DNA from: Bdellovibrionales bacterium GWA1_52_35
GTDB taxonomy: Bacteria; Bdellovibrionota; UBA1018
Reading direction: 5' to 3'
Assembly (NCBI GenBank): GCA_001769805.1
Contig: MEPO01000021.1
Coordinates: 1 to 64,000, forward strand
DNA: 64,000 nucleotides
This document shows positions 7,930 to 16,946 of the stretch, in pieces. Each line of letters begins with the position of its first letter. Positions within the stretch are counted from its first letter, which is position 1. The translations under genes and the position numbers were made by a program. The notes beneath the pieces are model-generated. The model was not told the origin of the DNA. It did not search any database and was given only the letters and a program-made list of their open reading frames with translations.

Positions 7930-8964
7930 TCAGCCTTCATCGGCGAACTGCATGTCCCAGAGTTGCGAGAAGCGCTTTTTCCCTTCCTTTTGCCCCAGGA
8001 TGAGCGCGGTTTTTACAAATGAGCACTCGGTAGTCAAGTCGCCGGCCCACGTACAACCCTCGGCCATCAGAGCCCGACCGGCTTCGTAAGCTGCCGGATT
8101 CACCCTGACTCCCGCCTCTGTTACCACCACTACGGGAATACTTCGTTTCCTTGCCGTACGAAGCATTTCCAAGAATTTCTCGTCATGAGTTGGAGCCGTT
8201 CCCGAAGGGAAAACATTCAAGACGATTCCTTCAAGCTGGGGCAGCAGGTGCTTTGAGAATATTTCGGCCGGAAATCCTGGGGTCACATGAATCAAGGCGA
8301 CTTTGGAATTGAAACACGGCGCGAGATGAACCGGCTTCCGGACTTTTTTACGACTGGGACGTTCTGGATGATGATATCTGATCTCGGTTCCGACAACAGC
8401 GAGCGGCTCCGCATGGGGGCTTTCAAAAGCGTGATATTCCGTCGCACTCTGCTTGTGCACCCGGTTCCCCTGGAATAATTTGTCATCGAAAAAAACTGAT
8501 ACGCGGTTTGCAATGAATCCGGGACCACTGGACGCGATCTCCACGGCAGAAACAAGATTTCTCCGGGCATCACTTCTCAAGGCAGTGAGTGGCCTTTGCG
8601 CCCCTGTCAGAATGACCGGCTTGAGACAGGGTTTCAGCAGAAAGGACAAGGCGCTGGCCGTGTACGCCAGCGTATCGGTTCCGTGAAGCACGACGATGCC
8701 GTCATATTTCTTCCACGAAGTCCGGATTTTCTGGGCAATTTTGCACCAGTCCTGGGGTCCTATATGCGCACTGTCGCAATTCATCAGCACGTCGACATCA
8801 CAGTGAGCGATTTGCTCAAGTTCCGGCACTCGCCTGGAAAAATTCTTTTTAAGAATTTGCGGGGAAAGATCCGGCACGCTCAGACGATCCCCCCTGCGGG
8901 AATGATCGAGGCTCATTCCGAAAGTTCCGCCGGTGTAGATGATCAGAATTTTTGCTTTAGACAT
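7930..8964 (-). CDS. ansA: L-asparaginase, type I-like
   Basis: This 344-residue enzyme hydrolyses L-asparagine to aspartate and ammonia. Both catalytic threonine motifs of the family are visible: TGGTFG at residues 11-16 and HGTDT at 94-98. No signal peptide is present, which points to the cytoplasmic type I group. A C-terminal domain with NVFPSGTAP and VVVVTEAG is as expected. Its start overlaps the end of the nucleoside phosphorylase gene by 8 nt, so the pair forms an operon devoted to nitrogen and base salvage just ahead of the purine-type island. The pairing suggests supply of ammonia or aspartate, which is inference. Confidence 0.88.
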   Translation of the reverse strand: MSKAKILIIYTGGTFGMSLDHSRRGDRLSVPDLSPQILKKNFSRRVPELEQIAHCDVDVLMNCDSAHIGPQDWCKIAQKIRTSWKKYDGIVVLHGTDTLAYTASALSFLLKPCLKPVILTGAQRPLTALRSDARRNLVSAVEIASSGPGFIANRVSVFFDDKLFQGNRVHKQSATEYHAFESPHAEPLAVVGTEIRYHHPERPSRKKVRKPVHLAPCFNSKVALIHVTPGFPAEIFSKHLLPQLEGIVLNVFPSGTAPTHDEKFLEMLRTARKRSIPVVVVTEAGVRVNPAAYEAGRALMAEGCTWAGDLTTECSFVKTALILGQKEGKKRFSQLWDMQFADEG

Positions 8965-9679
8965 TCAATTCCGCCCCGGCCAACGTGTCGAACGCCGCTT
9001 TGAAGCAGGTCTCCATGGAAGCAGCGAGGCGTTCGGGCCTCGGATCATAGATTCCCTGCTTCCACTTCAATGGATTTCCATCCAGAACGAGAAGAGCCCC
9101 CGCCTTGACCCGTCTCAATTGTGAAATGATATAGAGGACCGAGATTTCCATTTCAACTGCTACCGCGCCCGCTCTGGAGTAGAGTTCGAGCTGATTGTCG
9201 ATCAAACCGGGATAGAAAAGATCGCTCGTTACGACGGTTCCGGCTTTCCCCGCCCAACCCTGCGACCGCAGGCCCTCAATCAACGAACGCGAAATTTCCA
9301 GATCGCCCACTGCGGGAAATTCCGGTGGAAGCATCTGAAGTGAAACACCGTCTTTCCGAACCGCGGATGTTGCGACGACAATGTCACCGATCTGGGTCTC
9401 GTCATAAAGGCCGCCCGCGGTTCCCACGCGAATCATCACTTTGGCACCCACATCAATCAATTCCTGAAAGCAGATCGCCGCTCCACTCGCACCCACTCCA
9501 TGAGACATGATGAGAATATCCTTGCCGCGATGACCACCAAGATAGGAATGGTACTCCCGGTTTTTCGCGACCGGTTTCGCATTCTCAAGGAGCTTCGACA
9601 TTTTCTCGGCACGCTCGGGCGAGCCGCAGACCAATACGCGTTGATACTTCTCACTTTTTTCAAGCTGAATATGCGCCAT
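8957..9679 (-). CDS. Nucleoside phosphorylase (NP-I family, uridine/purine type)
   Basis: This 240-residue protein belongs to the trimeric/hexameric nucleoside phosphorylase fold. The phosphate-binding start (VLVCGSPERAEKM), the central RVGTAGGL, and the AVEMEISVLY base/ribose pocket motif are all present, as in Udp and DeoD proteins. It would cleave a nucleoside with phosphate to a free base and (deoxy)ribose 1-phosphate in the cytoplasm. Purine versus pyrimidine preference cannot be read from the motifs alone. It is first in an operon with asparaginase and is divergent from a HAD phosphatase/mutase gene, with 80 bp between. Free purine released here could feed the adjacent xanthine-dehydrogenase island. 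Confidence 0.85.
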   Translation of the reverse strand: MAHIQLEKSEKYQRVLVCGSPERAEKMSKLLENAKPVAKNREYHSYLGGHRGKDILIMSHGVGASGAAICFQELIDVGAKVMIRVGTAGGLYDETQIGDIVVATSAVRKDGVSLQMLPPEFPAVGDLEISRSLIEGLRSQGWAGKAGTVVTSDLFYPGLIDNQLELYSRAGAVAVEMEISVLYIISQLRRVKAGALLVLDGNPLKWKQGIYDPRPERLAASMETCFKAAFDTLAGAELNV

Positions 9680-9759
9680 ATGTCTGCCATCATAACGTCG
9701 AGCGGTCCGCTCGTCAAAAACCCCTTTCGCTTTCTGCAGTACCCCGTTAAGACAGGTTT

Positions 9760-10431
9760 ATGAGCTCTCCCAAAGGCGCCGGGCAATTAGGCGTGATTTT
9801 CGACATGGACGGCGTGCTGGTGGATTCGACCGAAGCACATTTCAAGGCCTTCAAAACTTTTGGCGCCCGTCGGGGCATCCCTTTTACAATGGAATTCTTC
9901 AGGACAATTTTCGGTCTGCACAACAGGGCGATATTCCCTCTCTGGTTGGGTGACTCCCTCACGCCGCAGCAGATCGATGATTATGCTTTCGAAAAAGAAT
10001 CTCTTTACCGCGAACTTGCGCCTGAACTCGTCAAACCACTCCCTGGTGTGGTTCACCTGATGAAAACACTGCATGCAGCCGGTTTCCGCCTGGCAATAGG
10101 CTCTTCAGGGCCACGCGCGAATGTCGAGGTTGCTCAGGACATACTGGGCTGCCGCGAACTCTTTAGCAGCACTGTTTCCGGAGATGATGTCGTCCACGGC
10201 AAGCCCAATCCGGAAATTTTCATCAAAGCCGCCTCCCAGCTCGGGCTGGAGGCTTCCGCCTGTGTTGTATTTGAAGACGCGCTCGCAGGGGTTGCCGCCG
10301 CGCATGCCGCCAAAATGAAGGTGATTGCGATCAGCTCCTCTCATCCAGCTGAGAAGCTCCGCTCCGCGCACCGGGTGATTCAGAGCTTTTCGGAAGTAAA
10401 TCCGGATCAGATCCGCAGCATGCTTTCATAA
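9760..10431 (+). CDS. HAD-superfamily sugar-phosphatase / beta-phosphoglucomutase-like protein
   Basis: This 223-residue protein shows all four HAD motifs: FDMDGVLVDS (nucleophile D15 and D17), IGSSGPRA (motif II), the Lys in GKPNPEIF, and FEDALAGVAAA (motif IV). The cap inserted after motif I is helical, as in the beta-phosphoglucomutase/phosphoglycolate phosphatase subfamily. A plausible substrate is a sugar phosphate, perhaps derived from the ribose 1-phosphate made by the divergent nucleoside phosphorylase. That link rests on position only. Confidence 0.85.
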   Translation: MSSPKGAGQLGVIFDMDGVLVDSTEAHFKAFKTFGARRGIPFTMEFFRTIFGLHNRAIFPLWLGDSLTPQQIDDYAFEKESLYRELAPELVKPLPGVVHLMKTLHAAGFRLAIGSSGPRANVEVAQDILGCRELFSSTVSGDDVVHGKPNPEIFIKAASQLGLEASACVVFEDALAGVAAAHAAKMKVIAISSSHPAEKLRSAHRVIQSFSEVNPDQIRSMLS

Positions 10432-10513
10432 AGCTCCTCCTACCCGAGAAAGTCACGAACTTGTTTGGTCGGATATTAATTTGCACACAAGAAAGTCTTC
10501 CTTTTCATTAGAC

Positions 10514-10532
10514 ATTTCGGTCAAAATTTCGG
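10514..10532. promoter_or_regulatory. Direct repeat upstream of the xdh operon
   Basis: Two perfect copies of ATTTCGG (10514-10520 and 10526-10532) are spaced 12 bp apart, slightly more than one helical turn, and end 13 bp before the xdhA ATG. They could be half-sites for a regulator of the large xdh operon. No convincing -10/-35 pair could be fixed beside them. Confidence 0.3.
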
Positions 10533-10545
10533 ACTTTTAAACCAC

Positions 10546-12774
10546 ATGACAGTAAAACGTCCAGTCATCCGCAAAGACGGCAAAGACAAGGTCACCGGCC
10601 GCGCTCAATACGTGGATGATCTTTGTTTTCCGAACATGATTTACGGAGTCAGTGTTCGAAGTTCCGTGGCTCGCGGTAAAATTCAAAAAATCACGTACGA
10701 GGGCGACCTGCCGTGGAAAGACATCACGGTTGCCACCTCGCATGATCTCCCCGGTCCCAACGTCGTGGCGCATATTCTTCAGGACCAGCAATGCCTGGCG
10801 ACCGAAAACGTTCAACACCCCGATGAGGCGATTCTCTTACTTGCACACCCTGACCGCCAACTGCTCGAAGAGGCCCGGCGCAAGGTCCGAGTCGAAATCG
10901 ATCCACTCCCCTCGATTCACTCAATTGAGGATTCGCTGAATCAAAAAACCGTGATCTGGGGCAAAGACAATATATTGAAATCTTTTGTGATCGAAAAAGG
11001 CAATATCGCTCCACTGTGGAATGAGGCCGCTCTGGTCGTCCAAGGAGAGTACCGGACCGGAGCACAAGAACAGCTCTACATCGAGCCGAACGGGATGATT
11101 GCTTCTGTGTCGCCGGCAGGAATCACTGTCTGGGGCTCCATGCAATGTCCCTACTATGTCCACCACGCCTTGATGGTGGCTTTCAATTTACCCAAGGAAA
11201 AAGTCCGCGTGATTCAGACCGAAACCGGTGGCGGCTTTGGCGGCAAGGAAGACTATCCTTCCATGATCGCGTGTCATGCCGCGCTTTTGTCGCTGAAATC
11301 AGGCAAGCCCGTCAAAATCATATATGATCGCGCGGAAGACATGGCCTGTACGACAAAGCGCCACCCCTCCATCACCCGTCACAAAACCGCGCTCTCCAAA
11401 GACGGCAAGTTACTTGCGATGGATATAGAATTTCTGCTCGATGGCGGCGCTTACGCCACCATGTCACCGGTCGTCCTGTCCCGCGGTGCAATTCACGCGG
11501 CCGGCGCCTACAATTGTCCGAATATCCGGATCACAGCCAAGGCTTTGGCGACAAATACGGCTCCTTATGGTGCCTTCCGCGGCTTTGGGGCACCCCAGAG
11601 TCTCTTTGCCCTGGAGATGCACATGGATCGGATTGCGCTTCAAGCGGGCCTGACCCCCGAAGAATTCCGAGCCAGAAATTTTCTGCAGGAGGGTCATGTG
11701 ACCGCGACCGGGCAGACGCTGCGCGAGAACCCGGATCTTCCGGGCCTGATGGGCACGGCTTTGAACGCTCTCGGATACCACGCGAAAAGAGCGAACTATG
11801 CGGATCACAATCGCAATCCGAACAGCAGGATTAAGAAAGGCGTCGGCTTTTCCGTCTTCCTTCATGGCGCAGGCTTCACTGGCTCCGGCGAAAAAAATCT
11901 CGCCTCCGTTGTTGCAGTGGAAGCGACTCCTTTTGGCCGCGTCCGCGTCCTCGCCTCCAGTACCGAAATCGGGCAGGGCGCGCGCACGGTTTTCGCCCAG
12001 CTCGCGGCAGATGCCCTTGGTATTGATTACGACCAGGTCGACGTTGCCCAACCCGATACACATATCGTTCCGAACAGTGGCCCGACCGTTGCCTCACGCA
12101 CAACGATGATCGTTGGCAAACTCGTTGAAACTGCCGCGATCGGTTTGAAAGAAATACTGATTCAGAGCGGCCACTTGAAATCCGAGTGCAGCACCGAGGA
12201 TTTTTCCGATCAATTTAGGAACGCCTGCGCGTCTTATATCAAAGCCGCCGGTCCCCTTAAGTCGTTCGCGCAATATCAGCAGCCCGGGCACATCCAGTGG
12301 GATGACACGAAATATCAGGGCGATGCTTACGGAACGTTCACCTGGGCCGTTTATGCTGCCGAGGTTTCCGTTGACCTCACCACTTACGAGGCTCGCGTGG
12401 ATAATTTCGTCGCCGCACAGGAAGTCGGCAAAGTCATTCACCCGGTCCTGGCAGCCGGGCAGATCGAGGGCGGCGTCACTCAGGGAATCGGCTACGCTCT
12501 TTATGAAGAAGTCCGGCTCGAAAACGGCCGCATGATAAACAACCGCATGACCAATTACATTGTGCCCACTGCCCAGGACGTTCCCCCGATTCAGGTCATT
12601 TTTGCCGAAAATCCTTATGCTCATGGTCCTCATGGAGCAAAAGGGATTGGAGAATTACCGCTAGATGGCGTGGCTCCGGCAATCCTGAATGCAGTTGCCT
12701 TTGCAACGGGCACGACTCTGACAGAAATCCCCCTGCTTCCGGAAACGCTCATGAGGGCGATGTCAAATGAGTAA
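10546..12774 (+). CDS. xdhA: Xanthine dehydrogenase-type hydroxylase, molybdenum-binding subunit
   Basis: This 742-residue protein is close in length to E. coli XdhA. The N-terminal aldehyde-oxidase/xanthine-dehydrogenase hammerhead domain is followed by the molybdopterin domain. That domain has the cofactor loop GGGFGGKED (from G228), the PYGAFRGFGAPQ segment, EIGQGARTV, and the C-terminal KGIGELPLDG, whose E703 is the conserved catalytic base. It would hydroxylate a purine or similar N-heterocycle, passing electrons to the 2Fe-2S and FAD subunits encoded next. The gene overlaps the 2Fe-2S gene by 8 nt. It opens a tightly packed plus-strand operon running to 22071. Exact substrate (hypoxanthine, xanthine or another base) is not decidable from sequence. 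Confidence 0.9.
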   Translation: MTVKRPVIRKDGKDKVTGRAQYVDDLCFPNMIYGVSVRSSVARGKIQKITYEGDLPWKDITVATSHDLPGPNVVAHILQDQQCLATENVQHPDEAILLLAHPDRQLLEEARRKVRVEIDPLPSIHSIEDSLNQKTVIWGKDNILKSFVIEKGNIAPLWNEAALVVQGEYRTGAQEQLYIEPNGMIASVSPAGITVWGSMQCPYYVHHALMVAFNLPKEKVRVIQTETGGGFGGKEDYPSMIACHAALLSLKSGKPVKIIYDRAEDMACTTKRHPSITRHKTALSKDGKLLAMDIEFLLDGGAYATMSPVVLSRGAIHAAGAYNCPNIRITAKALATNTAPYGAFRGFGAPQSLFALEMHMDRIALQAGLTPEEFRARNFLQEGHVTATGQTLRENPDLPGLMGTALNALGYHAKRANYADHNRNPNSRIKKGVGFSVFLHGAGFTGSGEKNLASVVAVEATPFGRVRVLASSTEIGQGARTVFAQLAADALGIDYDQVDVAQPDTHIVPNSGPTVASRTTMIVGKLVETAAIGLKEILIQSGHLKSECSTEDFSDQFRNACASYIKAAGPLKSFAQYQQPGHIQWDDTKYQGDAYGTFTWAVYAAEVSVDLTTYEARVDNFVAAQEVGKVIHPVLAAGQIEGGVTQGIGYALYEEVRLENGRMINNRMTNYIVPTAQDVPPIQVIFAENPYAHGPHGAKGIGELPLDGVAPAILNAVAFATGTTLTEIPLLPETLMRAMSNE

Positions 12775-13255
12775 CTCCGCCAAAATAACGATCAGTTGCC
12801 GCATCAATCAGCGTCCCTGTTCTTTTGAGACTTACCCAATGACCCGTCTCATTGACTTGATCCGCGATGACGAACACTTCACCGGAACCAAAGAAGGTTG
12901 CGGCGAAGGAGAATGCGGGGCCTGCTCGGTATTGATGAATGGAGAACTCGTCAACAGCTGCCTTGTTCCCGCCGTTCAGGTCAACGGCGCGGACATTATC
13001 ACCATCGAAGGAATCATCCGGGAAAACAAATTTTCTGCCCTGCAGGAAGCTTTTGTGGATTTCGGCGGCGTGCAGTGCGGGATCTGCACCCCGGGCATGG
13101 TCATGGCCACCGTCTATCTTTTAGGCAAGAACCCGAACCCGACCGAGGCCGAGATCCGTGAAGCCATTGCCGGCAACATCTGTCGCTGCACGGGCTACAC
13201 CAAAATATTTGAGGCCATTCAGCACGCTTGCGGGAAATTGGGGGCACTCCAATGA
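12767..13255 (+). CDS. Xanthine dehydrogenase-type hydroxylase, 2Fe-2S subunit
   Basis: This 162-residue electron-transfer subunit corresponds to E. coli XdhC (the iron-sulfur subunit, not the maturation protein of the same name). The N-terminal plant-ferredoxin-like cluster uses the Cys of EGCGEGECGACSV plus the Cys of VNSCLVP. The C-terminal helical domain holds the second cluster with CGICTPGM and CRCTGYTK. It bridges the molybdenum and FAD subunits. It overlaps the upstream molybdenum subunit by 8 nt and the FAD subunit start by 4 nt (ATGA). The gene order here is Mo, FeS, FAD rather than the Mo, FAD, FeS of E. coli. Confidence 0.92.
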   Translation: MSNSAKITISCRINQRPCSFETYPMTRLIDLIRDDEHFTGTKEGCGEGECGACSVLMNGELVNSCLVPAVQVNGADIITIEGIIRENKFSALQEAFVDFGGVQCGICTPGMVMATVYLLGKNPNPTEAEIREAIAGNICRCTGYTKIFEAIQHACGKLGALQ

Positions 13256-14148
13256 GAGGCTATGTCCCGGCCTATGAAGTAAAAAGTCCTGAAACACTGA
13301 CAGAAGCCCTCAGCATTCTTCAAGCGCAGCCCGGAAAATGGAAACCCCTGGCCGGCGGCACGGATCTGATGGTGCTCCTCGAGAGCGGGGTTCTCGAAAA
13401 CAGGAACCTGCTGAATCTGCAAGGTTTGAAAGAACTCACCGGTATTTCCGTCAGCCCAGCTGAAATAACCATTGGCGCGCTCAGCACGTTCCGCCAGATT
13501 CTGGAACACGACCTGCTCAAGACTGAATTCCCCCTGCTTGCCGCAGCCGCAAGAAGTATCGGCGCCATAGCGATCCAGAATCGAGCCACGATTGGGGGGA
13601 ATATTGCCAACGCCTCTCCCGCCGCGGATTCCCCGCCGGCATTGATTGCACACGATGCGGTCATCGAACTGGTTTCCTCCACCGGCTCTCGACGGCTTTC
13701 CTACGCAGAATTTCATCAGGGCTACAAAAAGACTCAGCTCGCAACCGATGAACTGATCCGGGCAATCATACTGCCCCGTACCCAGGCAGACACCGGGTCC
13801 AATGATTTCTTTTTTTACCGGAAAGTCGGAACCCGTAAAGCCCAGGCTATTTCCAAGATCTGTTTTGCAGGACGCTTTCATCCCTGCTCCCCCGGAAACC
13901 TTCGCCTGGTCTTCGGTAGTGTGGCGCCCACGGTGCTCCGCTGCATTCAAACTGAAGCGATTATCCAAGGCGGCGGTTTGGATCTGAAGACCATCCAAAA
14001 AGCCAAGGACTCTTTGACTCGCGAACTCAGCCCGATTGATGACATTCGCTCGACAGCCGAGTATCGACTCCGGGTTTCCCTCAACTTGCTGGAAGATTTT
14101 CTTATTCTGGCGCGCCAAAAGCAAAGCCATGTGGAACTGGGTAGCTAA
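13252..14148 (+). CDS. xdhB: Xanthine dehydrogenase-type hydroxylase, FAD-binding subunit
   Basis: This 298-residue subunit binds FAD and reduces NAD(P)+ or another acceptor. The FAD signatures are LAGGTDLMVLLESG and ATIGGNIANASPAADSPPAL, with the CO-dehydrogenase flavoprotein C-terminal domain after about residue 180. ATG 13252 is chosen because it overlaps the preceding stop (ATGA); an upstream in-frame codon at 13228 would run deep into the FeS gene. Length matches E. coli XdhB. It is probably the only flavin subunit for the hydroxylases here, since the second molybdoenzyme at 19486 has no FAD gene of its own. Confidence 0.9.
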   Translation: MRGYVPAYEVKSPETLTEALSILQAQPGKWKPLAGGTDLMVLLESGVLENRNLLNLQGLKELTGISVSPAEITIGALSTFRQILEHDLLKTEFPLLAAAARSIGAIAIQNRATIGGNIANASPAADSPPALIAHDAVIELVSSTGSRRLSYAEFHQGYKKTQLATDELIRAIILPRTQADTGSNDFFFYRKVGTRKAQAISKICFAGRFHPCSPGNLRLVFGSVAPTVLRCIQTEAIIQGGGLDLKTIQKAKDSLTRELSPIDDIRSTAEYRLRVSLNLLEDFLILARQKQSHVELGS

Positions 14149-14905
14149 GCTTCAGGAACTCATTAACCAGGGTAAGGCTGTCGCCGTCGTGACGGTCACC
14201 CGCTGCAGCGGTTCGACTCCGCGAGAGACCGGCGCCAAAATGCTGGTGCTTGCGAACGGAACCTTCTTGGGGACGATCGGCGGCGGACAACTCGAAAAGC
14301 AGGTAGTGGAAGATTCTATTCGCTGCCTGAATGAAGGCAAATCGCGCACTTTACATTTCCCTTTGCATGCGAGTGTCGGACAATGTTGTGGAGGCGTTGT
14401 GGAACTATTGGTCGAAGTGATAAATCAAGGGCCGGAACTCTATCTTTTTGGCGGAGGCCATGTTGGACAGGCCCTCGCCAAAACTCTGCAAGACACCCCT
14501 TTTCGAGTCACGCTGATTGACGAACGTCCCGAATGGGCAACCCCCGCGATTGTACCCGCCGGAGTGAAGTGCTTCTGTGAAAAACCGTCTGCCTTTCTCG
14601 AACAGGCGGATTTTCAGGCAGAAAAAACCTATGTTGTGATCATGACCCATGATCACGAGCTTGATCTACAGATTCTTTCGGCAATACTCCGGGACCCCTC
14701 AAAGTTCAAGAGACGATACCTCGGTCTGATTGGCAGCGGAAACAAATGGAAATCTTTTCAGGCAAAACTGAAATCCCAGCGAATTGATGAAGAGCAAATA
14801 CAGACCGTTCGGTGCCCGGTCGGGATTGATATCGGCGGGAAATCACCCCAGGAAGTCTCCATCAGCATCGCCGCCGAACTTCTGAAAATCCACTATGGAA
14901 AATAG
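14129..14905 (+). CDS. XdhC/CoxI-family molybdenum cofactor maturation protein
   Basis: From ATG 14129 this is a 258-residue protein of the XdhC/PucA/CoxI family. These proteins bind the molybdenum cofactor, help install its sulfido ligand and insert it into xanthine-dehydrogenase-type enzymes (family knowledge). Visible are the N-terminal CSGSTPRETGAKMLV and LGTIGGGQLE, a Rossmann segment with LYLFGGGHVGQALAKTL, and the C-terminal YLGLIGSG and CPVGIDIGGKSPQEV. The start overlaps the FAD-subunit gene by 20 nt. Its position directly after the three hydroxylase subunits supports a dedicated maturation role. Confidence 0.88.
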   Translation: MWNWVAKLQELINQGKAVAVVTVTRCSGSTPRETGAKMLVLANGTFLGTIGGGQLEKQVVEDSIRCLNEGKSRTLHFPLHASVGQCCGGVVELLVEVINQGPELYLFGGGHVGQALAKTLQDTPFRVTLIDERPEWATPAIVPAGVKCFCEKPSAFLEQADFQAEKTYVVIMTHDHELDLQILSAILRDPSKFKRRYLGLIGSGNKWKSFQAKLKSQRIDEEQIQTVRCPVGIDIGGKSPQEVSISIAAELLKIHYGK

Positions 14906-15545
14906 GCAATCTCCCTTGATTCTGCTCTGTGGTGGTAAATCCTCCCGGATGGGTGAGCCCAAAGGCCTGCTCTCTTTTGCGGGAGAAACCTGGCTGGAAC
15001 GCCAGCTGATTCAATTCGCAACTTACGGAAAACAAGCCGTAGTGGTTTTGGGTCATGATTTCGGTAGTTATTTCCAGGCGCTTCATTTTCTCAAGAAGGC
15101 TGAAGAGCACTCTTATAATTGGAATGGGATGAAACTGTCAGTCGCCGTGAATACCAATCCCGAGCTGGGCCCGTTTTCATCCTTGCAGACCGGTCTCGGA
15201 AAGTTGCGGACCAACGTTGGCGTCTTCATTCTTCCCATTGATGTACCCGCCCCGGAACCTGAAGTCTGGAAACGCCTGCAACTTGAAGGTGACACACGAC
15301 ATCTGGACGCCTGTATTCCGCTATTTGCGAAGCAACACGGACATCCGGCATGGCTCTCTCATAATTTCGTGCTTTCGTTGCGAAAGCTTTCCCCTGAATC
15401 GAGCCAGGCGCGACTGGATTACCAGATCCATGCCCTTCCCTCTTCAAGAAAAGACTACATTCCAGTTCGAGATTCTCGGGTGGCCATGAACATGAATACG
15501 TTGGCGGATTTCGATCAACTCAAAAAATCAGAGGGGTTTTTGTGA
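14895..15545 (+). CDS. mocA: Molybdenum cofactor nucleotidyltransferase, MocA/MobA-like
   Basis: This 216-residue nucleotidyltransferase shows the N-terminal LCGGKSSRMGEPKGLLSF loop that binds the nucleotide, then a GPFSSLQTGL segment and a PIDVPAPEPEVW metal-binding region. MocA attaches CMP to molybdopterin for xanthine-oxidase-family enzymes, while MobA attaches GMP. The setting beside xdh genes and an XdhC-type chaperone favours the cytidylyl role (as E. coli MocA/YgfJ), but the motif itself is intermediate. It overlaps the previous gene by 11 nt, and its TGA overlaps the GTG start of ssnA. Confidence 0.78.
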   Translation: MENRQSPLILLCGGKSSRMGEPKGLLSFAGETWLERQLIQFATYGKQAVVVLGHDFGSYFQALHFLKKAEEHSYNWNGMKLSVAVNTNPELGPFSSLQTGLGKLRTNVGVFILPIDVPAPEPEVWKRLQLEGDTRHLDACIPLFAKQHGHPAWLSHNFVLSLRKLSPESSQARLDYQIHALPSSRKDYIPVRDSRVAMNMNTLADFDQLKKSEGFL

Positions 15546-16903
15546 AAGACGCGCAGGCTTTTCGGATACTGATCAGGAATGGAACAGTCATCACCCTTGA
15601 ACAAAACAGCGGCCGTGTTGCAAACCGGGTTCTTGAACGACATTCCGTTCTGATTGAGGGTGATCGGATCAAAAAAATCAGCCCGGATGTGGACCTCGCC
15701 CAGACTCAAGTCGATCAGACAATTGATGCCGCCGGAAAAGTCGTTATGCCGGGCTTGATCAATGCTCACATGCATTTTTACAGCACCCTGGTCCGGGGCC
15801 TGACGAAAGCGGAGAGTGCCTCTGATTTTCAGGGTGTCCTCGATAATCTCTGGTGGCGGCTCGACCGCAAACTGACTCTCGACGATTGCCGTGTCAGCGC
15901 AATGATTCCGCTGGTGGATGCGATTCGAAAGGGAACGACGACACTGATTGACCATCATGCGAGCCCTTTCGCCGCGCGCGGATCACTTCAGGCAATTGCG
16001 GGTGCCGTGAAGCAGACGGGCTTGCGCGCCAGTCTCTGTTACGAAGTTTCAGACCGCGACGGGAACCAGGTGGCAAACGATGGCCTGAACGAAAATATTG
16101 AATTCATCAAGAGCACCCAGTCGGGTGCCGACTCGCACCTGCGGGCTCTTTTCGGACTGCATGCGTCTTTCACCGTAGGTGAAAAGACACTTGCCCGCGC
16201 CGTTGAAGCAGCCAGGGCACTGAACACCGGATTTCACGTGCACACAGCAGAAGCCGCCAGCGATCAGGAACATGCGCTGAAGACATTTGGAGTGCGTGTT
16301 GTCGAAAGATTCCACGAGCACGGGGTACTTGGGCCCACTACTATTTGCGCTCACTGCGTTCACGTCGATGACCGCGAACTGGCGTTGCTCGCCCAGACCG
16401 GGACTGCAGTCGTTCACAATCCGCAGTCCAATATGAATAATGCTGTTGGAACCGCCGATATCCTCAAAATGAAGAACATGGGCGTACTTGTCGGGCTTGG
16501 AACCGATGCCATGACGGTCAATATGTTTGAAGAAGCCCGCTCAGGCGTTTGGGCGCAAAAACTTCGTCAGCAGGACCCGGGCAGGGGCTTCAGTGAACCG
16601 CTGGAAGCCGTTTTATTCAATAATGCCATCATAGCAGACCGCTATTGGAATATGGGGCTCGGACAACTCAGGGAAGGAGGCGCTGCTGATTTGATCCTGC
16701 TCGATTATGAAGCTCCGACCCCTTTGGATTCTTCCAATTTCCTTGGACACTTCTGCTTTGGTCTGGCCCAGACCCAGGTCGACACCACCATCTGTGCCGG
16801 ACGAGTCCTGATGCTCAGAAAGAAGCTCATGATCGATCTGGATGAGGCAAAGCTGGCATCCGATTCCCGGCAGCTTGCGGCCTCCCTTTGGGCCCGCTTC
16901 TGA
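15542..16903 (+). CDS. ssnA: SsnA-like amidohydrolase
   Basis: This 453-residue metal-dependent hydrolase of the ATZ/TRZ (chlorohydrolase/guanine deaminase) branch has PGLINAHMHF (metal ligands H76 and H78), TLIDHHASPF, GFHVHTAEAA, and ICAHCVHVDD. Length matches E. coli SsnA. Members deaminate or hydrolytically open N-heterocycles. In purine-degrading clusters SsnA is a constant member, but its exact step is not something I can read here. It starts at GTG, the first base of the upstream stop codon context (GTGA). A 43-bp gap with a weak TTGCG-N6-CGCAA hairpin (16904-16919) separates it from the next gene. Confidence 0.85.
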   Translation: MKDAQAFRILIRNGTVITLEQNSGRVANRVLERHSVLIEGDRIKKISPDVDLAQTQVDQTIDAAGKVVMPGLINAHMHFYSTLVRGLTKAESASDFQGVLDNLWWRLDRKLTLDDCRVSAMIPLVDAIRKGTTTLIDHHASPFAARGSLQAIAGAVKQTGLRASLCYEVSDRDGNQVANDGLNENIEFIKSTQSGADSHLRALFGLHASFTVGEKTLARAVEAARALNTGFHVHTAEAASDQEHALKTFGVRVVERFHEHGVLGPTTICAHCVHVDDRELALLAQTGTAVVHNPQSNMNNAVGTADILKMKNMGVLVGLGTDAMTVNMFEEARSGVWAQKLRQQDPGRGFSEPLEAVLFNNAIIADRYWNMGLGQLREGGAADLILLDYEAPTPLDSSNFLGHFCFGLAQTQVDTTICAGRVLMLRKKLMIDLDEAKLASDSRQLAASLWARF

Positions 16904-16946
16904 TTGCGGTTTGGCGCAACCCTCGATATAGTTCTTCACAATTCTT

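Noticed and set aside
13219-14130. Long open frame (303 codons) antisense to xdhB
   Set aside because: xdhB shows clear FAD motifs and operon overlaps; the antisense product has no recognisable feature.
16904-16919. TTGCG-N6-CGCAA hairpin between ssnA and the DPD-like gene
   Set aside because: Short stem with no T-tract; it might modulate the operon but cannot be supported.
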